From Saprospiraceae bacterium (GTDB taxonomy: Bacteria > Bacteroidota > Bacteroidia > Chitinophagales > Saprospiraceae), in contig JAIPBL010000018.1 of the NCBI GenBank assembly GCA_021739645.1, positions 19,500 through 83,499 of the forward strand: a stretch of 64,000 nt of DNA, written 5' to 3'. This document shows, piece after piece, positions 7,767 through 17,808 of this stretch (its first letter is position 1; every line of letters begins with the position of its first letter). The notes under the pieces are model-generated. The model had not been told where the DNA came from. It saw only the letters and a program-made list of their open reading frames with translations, and searched no databases. Position numbers and translations under genes: made by a program.

Positions 7767-8513
7767 CTACAAATCCTTCAGGACAGAACTGATGCCGCCA
7801 TCCAGCAGAAAATTAGCTCCGTGAATAAATCCAGTGTTTTGCGAAGCAAGGAATAAAGCAAGTTTCGCCACATCATTTGGATAGCCAATTCGCCGCACAG
7901 GATGCAATTTACGTAGCTCGTCAATCGCTTCATCATCGTGATTGAATCCTGCTCTTAGCATGTCCGTCTCAATGGCAGCTGGGCTAATTGAATTGACGCG
8001 GACACGACCCGCTAAGTCAACTGCCATTGCCTTTGTCAAGCCGACCAAGGCGCTTTTTGATGTTGCGTAACTGATGAATTCGGGCTTAGTCAACTGCTGA
8101 TGAATGCTGGCAATGTTGATAATGCTTCCGTTGTTAGCCTCTAGCCGACTAAGAAATATTTTGCTTAAAAGCATCGGGCCAGTGAGGTTGACGTTCAGGG
8201 TCTCTTGCCAATCTTCAAGCTTGATATTTTCGAGTTTATCCAATTTTTGAACAGCTGCATTGTTCACCAACACATCCAAATTTGGCATAATTTCATCAAA
8301 AATCTGCGTGAATTTGATGCGATAGCTTGCATCTTTCACGAATTGATTAATGTCGAAGTGCAGGAATCGGTCACAATGCCCGTTAAAATCTTCCCTCCTG
8401 TCCACGCCGAAAACGTAGTACCCACTTTCCCGAAAAGCCTTGGCCAAGGCTGCGCCAATACCGCCAAGCACACCTGTTATAAAAACGTTTTTTGTCATAA
8501 AAGCTGATTTCAA
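7767..8513 (-). CDS. SDR-family oxidoreductase
   Basis: Classical short-chain dehydrogenase, 248 residues. It has the TGVLGGIG nucleotide-binding motif near the N-terminus, NNAAVQ, the catalytic Ser in IINIASIHQ and the YATSK Tyr-Lys pair, and the SPAAIETDM segment after it. It overlaps the upstream dehydrogenase by four bases (ATGA type), which indicates translational coupling, and is followed after 42 bases by the DUF115-like gene. Such SDRs in glycan clusters (for example Campylobacter PtmA) act on nucleotide-sugar or nonulosonate precursors; the actual substrate is unknown. Confidence 0.9.
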   Translation of the reverse strand: MKSAFMTKNVFITGVLGGIGAALAKAFRESGYYVFGVDRREDFNGHCDRFLHFDINQFVKDASYRIKFTQIFDEIMPNLDVLVNNAAVQKLDKLENIKLEDWQETLNVNLTGPMLLSKIFLSRLEANNGSIINIASIHQQLTKPEFISYATSKSALVGLTKAMAVDLAGRVRVNSISPAAIETDMLRAGFNHDDEAIDELRKLHPVRRIGYPNDVAKLALFLASQNTGFIHGANFLLDGGISSVLKDL

Positions 8514-9526
8514 TCCAATTTTAAGAAGCCAAACATGTACTTCATCGCTTGTTGGCTGGCCCGCCGCACAGCATCCAGAGTGTTTGAGCCATTATGCGTA
8601 CCAAAAATACAACGCTCAAAACTGCGCAAAGGTGAAGCCTCAGGAAGTGGTTCAGCATCAAAAACATCTAAAGCAGCACTATGGATTTTGCCTGAAACCA
8701 GGCCTCCTACCAAAGCAGTTTCATCAACAATACCTCCCCTAGAAACATTCACTACCCGAACACCATCTTTCATCTTGGAAATGGTATTTTCATTTATCAA
8801 ATGCTTTGTCTCCGCTGTAAGGGAGCAAGTCACAATTACAAAATCTGCCTCTTCAATTAAGGTGGGGAACCCATAAAATCGGTATTTCATCTCATCTTCA
8901 TCCGTCCGACTGGCGAAGGGGTCATAAACATTGACGTTTAACCCAAACACATCCAGCATCCTGGCGGTTGCTTTGCCGATGTCACCAAACCCAATCAATG
9001 CGGCAGTCTTCCCCATCAGCGAAATGCCAGCTGGCTTTGGCCATTGTCCGGCCCGAACACCACGGTCAATCAAAAAAGTTTGTCTCGCCAATCCGATTAC
9101 ATAATGAACTGCCAAACTCCCCACCTCTTCACCAAACATCTGTGGCGTGTTGATGACTGGGATACCAAGTTTCTTGCAAGCAGCAAAATCAACATTGTCA
9201 ACTCCAACGCCCCATTTCACAGCGGCTTTGAGGTGGCCATTTTTGCCTGCCTGGAACACCCGCTCCGTTGCGGGGTCGTCCCCAATTATCCATCCATCAA
9301 CAGCTGGCAGGATGTCAATCAACTCAGCTTCCGTTAGGGTTTGGACTACATTGGGTGTTACAAGTTGGACTCCTTTCGATTCAAATGTGGGTCGAAATTC
9401 ATCAATGAGCCGAAGCATCGGCGGGCAGGTTACGAGAACTTTCAAGCGATTTCTGGTTTGAAATTTTAACAAAATTGAAGCGCAAAGTTGCTGGTTAATT
9501 TTGTTTTTTTGACCTGAAATTGCCAT
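8510..9526 (-). CDS. D-2-hydroxyacid dehydrogenase (phosphoglycerate dehydrogenase-like)
   Basis: NAD-dependent D-isomer-specific 2-hydroxyacid dehydrogenase. The Rossmann motif is ALIGFGDIGKATARML. The catalytic Arg is in VNVSRGGIVDE, the Glu in DVFDAEPLPE and the His in FGTHNGSNT. At 338 residues it matches the short form without an ACT regulatory domain, so it is more likely a pathway-specific enzyme than SerA. The first Met adds about 28 residues before the family's usual start at LKVLVTCPPM, with no other Met between. First gene of the operon with the SDR and the DUF115-like gene. Confidence 0.88.
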   Translation of the reverse strand: MAISGQKNKINQQLCASILLKFQTRNRLKVLVTCPPMLRLIDEFRPTFESKGVQLVTPNVVQTLTEAELIDILPAVDGWIIGDDPATERVFQAGKNGHLKAAVKWGVGVDNVDFAACKKLGIPVINTPQMFGEEVGSLAVHYVIGLARQTFLIDRGVRAGQWPKPAGISLMGKTAALIGFGDIGKATARMLDVFGLNVNVYDPFASRTDEDEMKYRFYGFPTLIEEADFVIVTCSLTAETKHLINENTISKMKDGVRVVNVSRGGIVDETALVGGLVSGKIHSAALDVFDAEPLPEASPLRSFERCIFGTHNGSNTLDAVRRASQQAMKYMFGFLKLD

Positions 9527-9606
9527 TGATTCAACTTGAACCCTAATTTATTGGCCAATTCGTTACATTCGCTCCCCAAATCAATTTGTTTAAAACTACA
9601 CTTTCG

Positions 9607-11187
9607 ATGCTACTAAAAAATACCTGCATTTCCATTATTACTTTTATTTCAAGTTTGGCTATCGGGCAAAATGCCCTAAACGTTGAACTGCTTGGGCAGG
9701 TAAACAGGGGCGATGTCCGGTATTCAGGCTCTTGGGCTTACATCGCACCAGATGACACCGAATATGCTTTAATCGGCGCAAAAAGTGGCACTGCTGCCTA
9801 TTGCATAAGCGATAATTGCACCGTTGACGAACTAGGATTCGTGCTTGGCCCTGTTACAAATTGGCGGGAAATTACTGTCATTGGCTCCTACGCTTTTGTT
9901 GTCACCGATGTTCAAGGCACCGGGCATGGGATGCAAGTGATTGACCTCAGCTTTTTACCCGACAGTTTGCACCTTGTCACCAATTACACGTCCACATTTA
10001 CAACTGGTCATATCATTCAAAAGGCAATTGATAGCGATGAGCCGTTTGTTTACGTGATGGGGACAAGTACTACTCAAGGCGTGCATATCCTCGAAATTTC
10101 TGACCCTGAAACACCTGTGGAAGTTGGGATTTATGCCCCTGGCTATTATATCCATGATGCGCATGTTCGTGGCAATTTGATGTTTGCAGCAGCTTTTTAC
10201 GATACAAAAATTGACATCGTTGACATTTCGGACAAAACAAACCCTGTTTTGGTGGGGACTATTACTTACGATGGGAAAAACACGCACAGCTCATCAACTT
10301 CGGAAGACGGTCGTTTTCTAATCGTAGCTGACGAACAGGATGGCTATCCGGCACGTGTGTTCAACATCGAAGATGTCACAAACGCTTACGAAGTTGCCCA
10401 GTACACCGCCAATGCTGCCAGCCTAGTACACAATCCCTACGTTAAAGGGGATTTTTGCTTTGTTTCACACAATACCGAAGGGATGAGAGTGCTTGACATC
10501 GCCGACCCAACCGTGCCGGTAGAAGTAGGATTCTATGATACTTGGACTGGTCAAAGTGGAGGTTTTAATGGGCTATGGTCTGCTTGCCCGTATTTTCCTT
10601 CTGGTAAAATCATTGGCGGAAATCGGACGGACGGACTTTATGTTTGGTCATTCAACAACACCAAGGCTGCAAGAATCTATGGCATTGTGATAGACAGCTT
10701 GACTGGTGCACCACTTTTCAACGCTACCGTAGAAATTCTAGAATTGCAGGATACCTTGGACTCCGGCCTTACCGGCTATTTCAAAAAAGGCATGCTTGAG
10801 GGCGATTACACCTTAGTAATTGGTAAGGAAAACTATTTGCCAAAAACCAATGAAATCAGCCTTTCGCAGAGTGACAGTGTGTTTTTTGAAGTTAAATTAG
10901 TGCCGGAAAATTATTCCAACACTTTGATTGCCAAACCTGCCCCCCAAAAGGTTTCAGTATTTCCAAACCCTTCCAATGGACAATTCATCCTGGATTTGAC
11001 CAGCATTGAAAATGCCGAAAAACTGAAAATTTATGCTGAATCAGGGGAGTTAATTTATGAAAACAAAATTTTAGGAGGCCAGTTAGTATCCTTGAATTTG
11101 GAGAATAAAAATGGTGGTTTTATGCAAATTGCAATTTATGACCACGAAGCCACGTTAATTGCAACTGCCAGATATTCAACATTTTAG
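9607..11187 (+). CDS. Choice-of-anchor B family secreted protein with T9SS sorting domain
   Basis: ATG at 9607 gives a clean signal peptide (MLLKNTCISIITF, cleaved after IGQ); an upstream TTG at 9586 is less likely. The body has LVIVP-type repeated beta units as in choice-of-anchor B proteins (motifs such as VYVMGTST, LHVVDISD-like VDIVDISDKTNP, and RVLDIADPTVPVEVGFYDTW). A carboxypeptidase-regulatory-like domain follows (about residues 360-410). The end is a type A T9SS sorting domain (VSVFPNPSNGQF). It is likely exported across the outer membrane and anchored to or released from the surface. The gene is seven bases upstream of the CHAT gene's open frame and may be co-transcribed with it. 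Confidence 0.88.
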   Translation: MLLKNTCISIITFISSLAIGQNALNVELLGQVNRGDVRYSGSWAYIAPDDTEYALIGAKSGTAAYCISDNCTVDELGFVLGPVTNWREITVIGSYAFVVTDVQGTGHGMQVIDLSFLPDSLHLVTNYTSTFTTGHIIQKAIDSDEPFVYVMGTSTTQGVHILEISDPETPVEVGIYAPGYYIHDAHVRGNLMFAAAFYDTKIDIVDISDKTNPVLVGTITYDGKNTHSSSTSEDGRFLIVADEQDGYPARVFNIEDVTNAYEVAQYTANAASLVHNPYVKGDFCFVSHNTEGMRVLDIADPTVPVEVGFYDTWTGQSGGFNGLWSACPYFPSGKIIGGNRTDGLYVWSFNNTKAARIYGIVIDSLTGAPLFNATVEILELQDTLDSGLTGYFKKGMLEGDYTLVIGKENYLPKTNEISLSQSDSVFFEVKLVPENYSNTLIAKPAPQKVSVFPNPSNGQFILDLTSIENAEKLKIYAESGELIYENKILGGQLVSLNLENKNGGFMQIAIYDHEATLIATARYSTF

Positions 11188-11230
11188 ACTATAATTGACT
11201 ACTGAACAACATACTTGTCTCGGGAAAAAC

Positions 11231-14200
11231 ATGAGATTTGCGCTTACTATTCTGTTTCTATTGATGGTGGCCCACCTAATGCTAGGTCAAGGCAACGAGC
11301 TCGCTTTGGCCAAAAAGTACGAAGTTATTGCAGATAGCCTCAGCCAAATCCCAAACAACAGCAAGGCTATTCTTTATCGAAAAAAAGCTTTGAATATTTA
11401 CCAAAACCAAAGGCCTGTCCCGTTTGAGAAGATTGCCTCAACTTACAGAGCTATCGGTATTTATTACAGGAGGGATGGCAAGTTCAATGACGGCGAATTC
11501 AATCTGAAAAGGGCGGTGGAAGTGGCAGAAAAGCACCTCTACCCCACTCACCCGGAAATCGCTCGAACCTATAATAGCTACGGAATTTATCTTTTGACCA
11601 TCGGAAAATATGAATCAGCACTCGGGTTTCTCAATAAAAGCCTGGCTATTAACCGGAGCTTGGATTTGCCAGGTGTAGCCGATAACCTCAACAATATCGG
11701 CATCATCCATGAAAACTTGGGCGACTACACGGCAGCCTTTGAACACTACAAACAGGCCCTAAACTACAACCGTTACAGGCAGGGCCTCTTTACAGTCGCG
11801 ACAGCAAATAACTACATTAATCTCGGAACCGCTTGCTTGAGGTTGGACCGGTATGAAGAAGCAAAATCCTATTTCGATACGGCTTTACTGATTTACGATA
11901 AAAAATTGGTTGCAAACCACCCAGAATTTGCGGCACTCTACAACAATCTTGGTGCGGTGGCAAACTGGCGTGGTGACTATCGAACGGCTATCGAAAATTT
12001 TGAGAAAGCCCTTAAAATTAGTGAAAAAAACTTAGGAGAGAACCATCCTGATGTCGCTAATATTTACGCCAACACGGGCATTTTATTACTCAATCGTGGA
12101 GACATCACGAAAGCATTGGCTTTTTTCAAAAAAGCTTATGACATTAGGATTCGATTTTTTGGACAAAAAAATCATCTTGTCGCACGCACCTGCAACTACC
12201 TCGGCGACTGCTATTTGCAAAAAAAAGACAACGACAGTGCCTATGAATGGTACAACAAAGCTATTTTGATATTTGAAGGACTGCCAATTGGTGACCCCTC
12301 CGATTTTGCCGAGTATAAAAACGACTTGGGGTACTATTTTGAAAAAATGGGCAATTTCCAGTCAGCCCTTCAATATTACAACGAGGCGTTGAATGTGGTC
12401 CGCAAGCAGCCAGGGAAGCAAGATTTGGATGTGGCCAATTCGATTGCGAGAATTGGGAATTTGCTATTGTCTAAATCAAGTTTCAAGGAAGCCAGACAGC
12501 ATTTCTTGCAGGCACTTGGAATTACAAAGCGGTTTCTTGGGGACAAACATCCAGATGTAGCACAGATTTACGGGAAACTTGCCCTGTCCAGTGTTAACGA
12601 TGCTCGCCTGTCCCTTGCTTACTGCGATTCCGCAATGATGGCTATCAATTATACCAAGGCCAATAGTTTCAACTTTGAAACGGTTAGCTCGCCTTTGGCC
12701 CTGCTTGACATTTTGGAGAAAAAAGGGAAATTGTTGCAAAGTTTCTACGTTCAGCAAAAGCAGCGAAAATGGCTAGATGATGCGGATACGACCTATGCAA
12801 CCGGGATGCAACTCATTGACTTTGTGAAGATTACGCTGGAAGAACCAGGTTCTAGGCAGGCTTTGCTTGACAATTATTTTCTGATTTATGAAAACGCAAT
12901 CGCTGTCAAATGTGAGTTGAAAAACTTGAGCAGCGACAAGCGGTTTTGGCACGAGGCATTCGAGATTTCAGAACGAAGCAACGCTACTTTGTTGTTGGAG
13001 GCGCTCCAATCCGTTCACGCTGGCCGCTTCTCTGAAATACCGGACAGTTTGCTGAGTGAAGAGTATGCCTCCAAAATCGACTTGGCGTTTTTGGAAAAAC
13101 AAGTATTCGAAGAGCAACTGAAAGGAGCAGATGCAAACCAGCAGAAATTGCTGGAAATGAACAGTCATATTTTCTCCCTACAACAAAAATATGCTCGCTT
13201 GATGGACGGGCTGCGAAGAGATTACCCCCGTTACTTCAAATTAAAATACGCACCTGAGGTCGTCACGGTGCCTGAGATTCAAAAAAAGTTGCTCCGGCCA
13301 AGTGAAAATATGGTGGGCTACTTTGTAGGGGAAGAAAACATTTTTGCTTTCGTAATCAGCGAAGACAAATTTGAAGTCGTAACGATTCCCAAGGAGTTTC
13401 CCCTTGAATCGTGGGTCGAGGAGTTCAGAAACAGCATCTTCCAATACAATCCAGCAAGCAAGGATGTAGAATATCTGAGCCAGAAATATGTAAACCTTGG
13501 CTATGAACTTTACGAGCTTCTTTTTCAGCCTATCCGTTCGCACTTGACTGGAAATCAAGTGGTTATCTTACCTGGCGGCGTCTTGGGATACTTACCTTTC
13601 GATGCGCTGCTGGCTACGCCACCAGATGAATATGGTAGTTTTGACACCCATGATTATCTGATAAAACAGTATCAATTCAGCTATAGCTACTCCGCTACGT
13701 TGCATAAGGAAATGGTAGGACGGAACGTTGGCTGGAGAAAGGGGGGCTTTGTCGGTTTTGCACCCTCCTATGGTGGCGACTCGCTTAATCTGCGGCGAAA
13801 CGACCCGTGGCGTGCCGTACTTGGGAACCTGAAGTTCAACAAGCCCGAAGTCGTGAATATCCAGCAGATTATGGGTGGTAAAATCTACCTCGACTCAGCT
13901 GCAACGGAGCAGAATTTCATGCGCTTTGCACCCGATGCTGGTATCCTCCATCTGGCAGTACACGCCAAATCCAACGACGAGCATGGGGAATATTCGTATT
14001 TGGCCTTTTTTCAAACCATTGACTCAGTCGAGAACGAGCTTGTTTTTGTGAAAGACCTTTATTCCATGCGCATCAATGCAGCCTTGGTGGTTTTAAGTGC
14101 ATGTGAAACGGGCATCGGCGAGTTGCAACGTGGGGAAGGAATCGTCAGTTTAGCGAGGGGCTTTTCCTATGCCGGGGCAGCTAGTATCGTAACGACGCTT

Positions 14201-14512
14201 TGGAGCGTTGACGATTTTGCATCTTCTGAAATCATGGAGTTTTTTTACCTGAACCTTAAAGCTGGAAACTCAAAAGACGAGGCGTTGCGTCAGGCAAAAT
14301 TGACTTTTTTGAATAAAAAGAAAGGCTCCAACGCTTCTCACCCACTCTATTGGGCTGCCTTTATACCTGTCGGCGATATGACACCAATTAAAGAAAACCA
14401 GCTGCTATTTTGGGTGGTTGGGGGAATAGCAGGGCTAGGGTTATTGCTGGGCTTTCAAATTTTTAGGCGAAAAAAGAGGCGACTTAAAGCTTCATCAACT
14501 TTTTCGTTCTGA
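11231..14512 (+). CDS. TPR-repeat CHAT-domain protease, membrane anchored
   Basis: ATG at 11231 gives a signal sequence (MRFALTILFLLMVAHLML then GQ). Residues about 20-450 are tandem TPRs of the 42-residue kinesin-light-chain type (NLGAVANWRGDYRTAIENF). Residues about 750-1060 form a CHAT caspase-like domain with the catalytic dyad His911 (LHLAVHAKSN) and Cys958 (VVLSACETG). A single membrane helix (LLFWVVGGIAGLGLLLG) and a basic tail close the protein, so TPRs and protease should lie in the periplasm. CHAT proteases are activated by partner binding and appear in several defence systems, but no partner is evident here. The 3' end overlaps the convergent PKD gene by 29 bases. Confidence 0.9.
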   Translation: MRFALTILFLLMVAHLMLGQGNELALAKKYEVIADSLSQIPNNSKAILYRKKALNIYQNQRPVPFEKIASTYRAIGIYYRRDGKFNDGEFNLKRAVEVAEKHLYPTHPEIARTYNSYGIYLLTIGKYESALGFLNKSLAINRSLDLPGVADNLNNIGIIHENLGDYTAAFEHYKQALNYNRYRQGLFTVATANNYINLGTACLRLDRYEEAKSYFDTALLIYDKKLVANHPEFAALYNNLGAVANWRGDYRTAIENFEKALKISEKNLGENHPDVANIYANTGILLLNRGDITKALAFFKKAYDIRIRFFGQKNHLVARTCNYLGDCYLQKKDNDSAYEWYNKAILIFEGLPIGDPSDFAEYKNDLGYYFEKMGNFQSALQYYNEALNVVRKQPGKQDLDVANSIARIGNLLLSKSSFKEARQHFLQALGITKRFLGDKHPDVAQIYGKLALSSVNDARLSLAYCDSAMMAINYTKANSFNFETVSSPLALLDILEKKGKLLQSFYVQQKQRKWLDDADTTYATGMQLIDFVKITLEEPGSRQALLDNYFLIYENAIAVKCELKNLSSDKRFWHEAFEISERSNATLLLEALQSVHAGRFSEIPDSLLSEEYASKIDLAFLEKQVFEEQLKGADANQQKLLEMNSHIFSLQQKYARLMDGLRRDYPRYFKLKYAPEVVTVPEIQKKLLRPSENMVGYFVGEENIFAFVISEDKFEVVTIPKEFPLESWVEEFRNSIFQYNPASKDVEYLSQKYVNLGYELYELLFQPIRSHLTGNQVVILPGGVLGYLPFDALLATPPDEYGSFDTHDYLIKQYQFSYSYSATLHKEMVGRNVGWRKGGFVGFAPSYGGDSLNLRRNDPWRAVLGNLKFNKPEVVNIQQIMGGKIYLDSAATEQNFMRFAPDAGILHLAVHAKSNDEHGEYSYLAFFQTIDSVENELVFVKDLYSMRINAALVVLSACETGIGELQRGEGIVSLARGFSYAGAASIVTTLWSVDDFASSEIMEFFYLNLKAGNSKDEALRQAKLTFLNKKKGSNASHPLYWAAFIPVGDMTPIKENQLLFWVVGGIAGLGLLLGFQIFRRKKRRLKASSTFSF

Positions 14513-17500
14513 TAAAACCCTCACTTGAAACTTCCACAAAATATAAGCCAGCTGGATAGTCAGCAAAGCTTAATTTAACGGTATCATTCTGAATATCAAA
14601 CGATTGCAGTTGCCTTCCCAAGGAATCGAGCAATCGTATTTTAATAGGTTGGTGCTTCGAACGGCCTAAATTGACAATACAAAAACCAGCCGTTGGATTT
14701 GGGAAAATTGCTATTTCAATCGGTTGCCCTGGTTCTTTCGTGGCCGAAGGCTCAATAAAAACTTGATTTGAAATAGCACTTCCACAGTTTAGTGTCGAAG
14801 TAGTTAGCTCCACATCGAAAACCCCAGCAATGGTGTATTCATGTACTGGGTTCACCCCAGAACTGGTATTTCCATCCCCAAAATCCCAGTGGTAATAAGT
14901 GCCACCTACGCTCGAATTATTAAAATAAACGATTTGGCCATCCTGCAAAAAATCAAAATTTGCGATTGGGGTCAAATAAACCTTTACGTAGTCAGGTTGG
15001 CTAATTGCATGCGACCCAAATGGGCTTGTGGTAGTTAAATTCACTTGGTACAGTCCAGGTTGGTCATAAGTTACAACCGGATTTTCCTCGTTAGAAAATG
15101 CTGGTGTTCCGCCCGGAAATTCCCAAGAATAACCACTTAAATTGCTCCCAGAGGATTGGTTTTGAAAATGCACCGTCATCGGGTTACAACCAGTGGTGAA
15201 GTCAGCCATGAAATTTGCCAGCGGAAGCGAGCCTGTTGGTACAGTTAAAGTGATGGTGACTTGCCCGCAGTCATTAAAGGCAGTCAAACTCACTTGGAAC
15301 AGTCCCTGCATATCAAAGGTGTGGATTGGGTTCTCCTCATCAGAAGTCACCCCGTCACCAAAATCCCAAAGAAATCCATTGTTCCCATTTAGGCTCAAAT
15401 TATCGAAACTAACAGTCAGGTTTGCAACTGAAAAACCGAAGTTTGCCACTGGCGGCCCTCCAATTTCAATAACTTGGCTCAAGCTGAATGTATCGCTCCC
15501 TACGGAGTTAAAGGCGATTAAAGTGACATCAAAAATTCCAGCTTGGTTATATGTGACCATCGGAGTTGTACCGATAAATGTGCTGGGTGTGCCACCTGGC
15601 AAAATCCATTCAAAACTTTCTGCATTGCTGGACGATAGGTTGGTGAACGTCACCGTTTGCGGAGCACAAAATCCAGCGTTTTGAAAAGAAAAATCAGCAG
15701 TTGGGAGGACTGCAACATTTAAATTGATTGTTAATTCATCATCACCACAAGGCCCAGTGGCTACCAATGTCACCGTATAGTCCCCAAAATCTGAGTAGGT
15801 GTGGGTTGGATTTGGTTCAATGCTAGTATTTCCATCTCCAAAATCCCAAAGGAAGGAAGTCGAGTTAGCAGAATTGTTCTGAAATTCATAGCTCCCATTT
15901 CCGATAGGAACAATATCGAATGCAGCAGCAGGCAATCCCGTCAAGACAAGACTAACTTCATCAGAATAAAAGTCGGCAATACAGGGACTCGACACCAGGC
16001 ATCGGTACTGAAACCCATCCATTGCTGGAACGACGTTGAAAATTGTCAGTTCATGAGAAAGCGCCCCGGCGTAATTGGGACCAATCGGGACGTTTCCCCA
16101 ACCAGCGCCTGAATTTAATTGCCATTGGTATTCAAGGTAATTGCCTTGAACCTGAAAGGTAATGTCAACTTGAAGCCCTACACAGGCAAAAACATCGGTA
16201 GGTTGCTGGAGAATTTCTATTTGTTGAATTTCATTCTGGGCAGTTGGAATTGCACTTAAATTGGATTGCAGTCCTATCTCGCCTTCCTCAGCTCCATTTG
16301 AAGGCCCGTTGCATTGGCCGGAAGCCACGGTATTGACACCAGGTGGGCCTCCATCCAAATTCACTTGAGCAAAATTATTGGTATTTGCAAGCAGGCGTCC
16401 ACCACTGCCACCCCCACCTGCGCCATTGCACCGGTCGGAATTATTGATCACATCGCCGCCACCGCCACCTTTTGCTTCAATGGAAAGTACTCCCAGAATT
16501 GAATTCGTTTTTAGTAAAATAGTGCCGCCAGCACCGCCACCTCCTGCTCCATCTCCATGTGCAATTGGCGGTTTCATCCCATTGGCAAGTATTGAAAAGC
16601 CGTTGGCCTCGATTGTTTGTGCAATTATTATGGCTATGCCTCCACCATTTGCACCAGAACTCCCAGCCCCAGTGTCATCAAAATGACCGGCTCCACCACC
16701 ACCACCAAGAAAAATACGTCCCGCTTGTATTGGGCAAGCCTTTCCTCCTCTCCCTGGGTAATCACCATCACAGCCGAAGCCTCCGACACTCTGCTTTCCA
16801 CCAATACCGCCATCAACAATATTCCCGCCACCGCCGCCACCGCTGTTGTGGTCGTTTCCGCCGCCGCCGCCATTTGCTTGAGCGCCTCTCCCGTGTTCTT
16901 TGTCTTGTACTAGATTGGCAATGCCTTCTCCTTTTGGGGAGCCCCTCCAGTTGGTGGTCGAGTAAGAAAACGCATCAGCGTTGGTAAAAAAAGAGCAATC
17001 GCTCACCACTTCAACCTGTTGGGCGCCTCTAAATCCCGTGCCGCTCACATCAATCGAGGCTTGGAGGTTTAAATTCGTTGCTTCCAAAATCAGCACCCCA
17101 CCAGTACTGCCGTCCCAGGGTTTTGCCTTTACCTCCCCTACCGCATCAACATTGGCATATTCCGGCACAGTAACCAATTGAACTGAAGACGCTGGGCCAT
17201 AAAAATGAAGCAGTTCATTTTTCAAATAAATATCGTTGCCCAGAACAGACAAAACTTCATTTATTTCATAGAAGCCGGCACTGCCAACATCGTCAATGTT
17301 CCCGAAACTACCAGAATTTGAGGTGTTGATGTTAGCTCCTTTCATTTGTATCACCAATACTTTTCCACCTGGACCGAAAAACGAGCCATCCGAAACGGTC
17401 AATTTTGCCTCGCAAGGCTCAATTGCTGTCACCTTGGCATATTGGTTGATGATGCCAAAAATCTGGGATTGCGAAAAAATGGGAAGGGTAATAAAGGTCA

Positions 17501-17528
17501 GAAGTAACGTCCAGATGTAAGTGTTCAT
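14484..17528 (-). CDS. Secreted multi-PKD protein with glycine-rich domain and T9SS sorting domain
   Basis: ATG at 17528 gives the signal peptide MNTYIWTLLLTFITLP then FSQ; an upstream Met at 17564 would hide it. Residues about 100-420 are a glycine-rich region with GGGG clusters, as in secreted Bacteroidota adhesin-like proteins. After an Ig-like segment come at least five PKD domains, marked by FLWDFGDGNTS-type motifs. The end is a type A T9SS signal (IAIFPNPTAGF to the C-terminal Lys-rich end). No catalytic domain was recognised, so a structural or adhesive surface role is likely. The glycine-rich stretch creates long false frames on the opposite strand. Confidence 0.88.
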   Translation of the reverse strand: MNTYIWTLLLTFITLPIFSQSQIFGIINQYAKVTAIEPCEAKLTVSDGSFFGPGGKVLVIQMKGANINTSNSGSFGNIDDVGSAGFYEINEVLSVLGNDIYLKNELLHFYGPASSVQLVTVPEYANVDAVGEVKAKPWDGSTGGVLILEATNLNLQASIDVSGTGFRGAQQVEVVSDCSFFTNADAFSYSTTNWRGSPKGEGIANLVQDKEHGRGAQANGGGGGNDHNSGGGGGGNIVDGGIGGKQSVGGFGCDGDYPGRGGKACPIQAGRIFLGGGGGAGHFDDTGAGSSGANGGGIAIIIAQTIEANGFSILANGMKPPIAHGDGAGGGGAGGTILLKTNSILGVLSIEAKGGGGGDVINNSDRCNGAGGGGSGGRLLANTNNFAQVNLDGGPPGVNTVASGQCNGPSNGAEEGEIGLQSNLSAIPTAQNEIQQIEILQQPTDVFACVGLQVDITFQVQGNYLEYQWQLNSGAGWGNVPIGPNYAGALSHELTIFNVVPAMDGFQYRCLVSSPCIADFYSDEVSLVLTGLPAAAFDIVPIGNGSYEFQNNSANSTSFLWDFGDGNTSIEPNPTHTYSDFGDYTVTLVATGPCGDDELTINLNVAVLPTADFSFQNAGFCAPQTVTFTNLSSSNAESFEWILPGGTPSTFIGTTPMVTYNQAGIFDVTLIAFNSVGSDTFSLSQVIEIGGPPVANFGFSVANLTVSFDNLSLNGNNGFLWDFGDGVTSDEENPIHTFDMQGLFQVSLTAFNDCGQVTITLTVPTGSLPLANFMADFTTGCNPMTVHFQNQSSGSNLSGYSWEFPGGTPAFSNEENPVVTYDQPGLYQVNLTTTSPFGSHAISQPDYVKVYLTPIANFDFLQDGQIVYFNNSSVGGTYYHWDFGDGNTSSGVNPVHEYTIAGVFDVELTTSTLNCGSAISNQVFIEPSATKEPGQPIEIAIFPNPTAGFCIVNLGRSKHQPIKIRLLDSLGRQLQSFDIQNDTVKLSFADYPAGLYFVEVSSEGFIRTKKLMKL

Positions 17529-17658
17529 TGGTAAAATGGTTGAGTTTGATAGGGGTGTTCTCACAACGTGGTTGCAATTTTCGACTAAAAATGGCAGTAA
17601 TTCAAGGTTTGAACAGAATTAATTAAAGAATAAGGCGAAATTTCAAACTAAAATAAAC

Positions 17659-17666
17659 TACTTTTG
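17659..17666 (+). promoter_or_regulatory. -7 box of rpsP
   Basis: TACTTTTG, an exact TAnnTTTG match, predicts a leader of about 135 nt before the S16 start at 17809. Confidence 0.5.
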
Positions 17667-17678
17667 CGCCCGCTAAAG

Positions 17679-17707
17679 CCCACCGCCTGCTTGTCAGGGT
17701 AAGTGGG
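17679..17707 (+). promoter_or_regulatory. Nested hairpin in the rpsP leader
   Basis: CCCAC (17679-17683) pairs with GTGGG (17703-17707), and inside it CCTG pairs with CAGG. This lies at the start of the inferred leader. It could be an autoregulatory r-protein leader, but no known motif was recognised. Confidence 0.25.
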
Positions 17708-17808
17708 GATGGTGAAATCGAGGAGATTTACTGGGAGGTATTTTGAAAATGAAAATATCGCTTTTCAAGAACAACTCATAGAATCCTCATTATCAAACAT
17801 TTAAAAAA

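Noticed and set aside
16378..16987. Several overlapping open frames of 60-140 codons opposite the PKD gene
   Set aside because: They lie over the glycine-rich region, whose GGN codons give Pro/His/Ser-rich frames on the other strand. They lack promoters and any recognisable domain.
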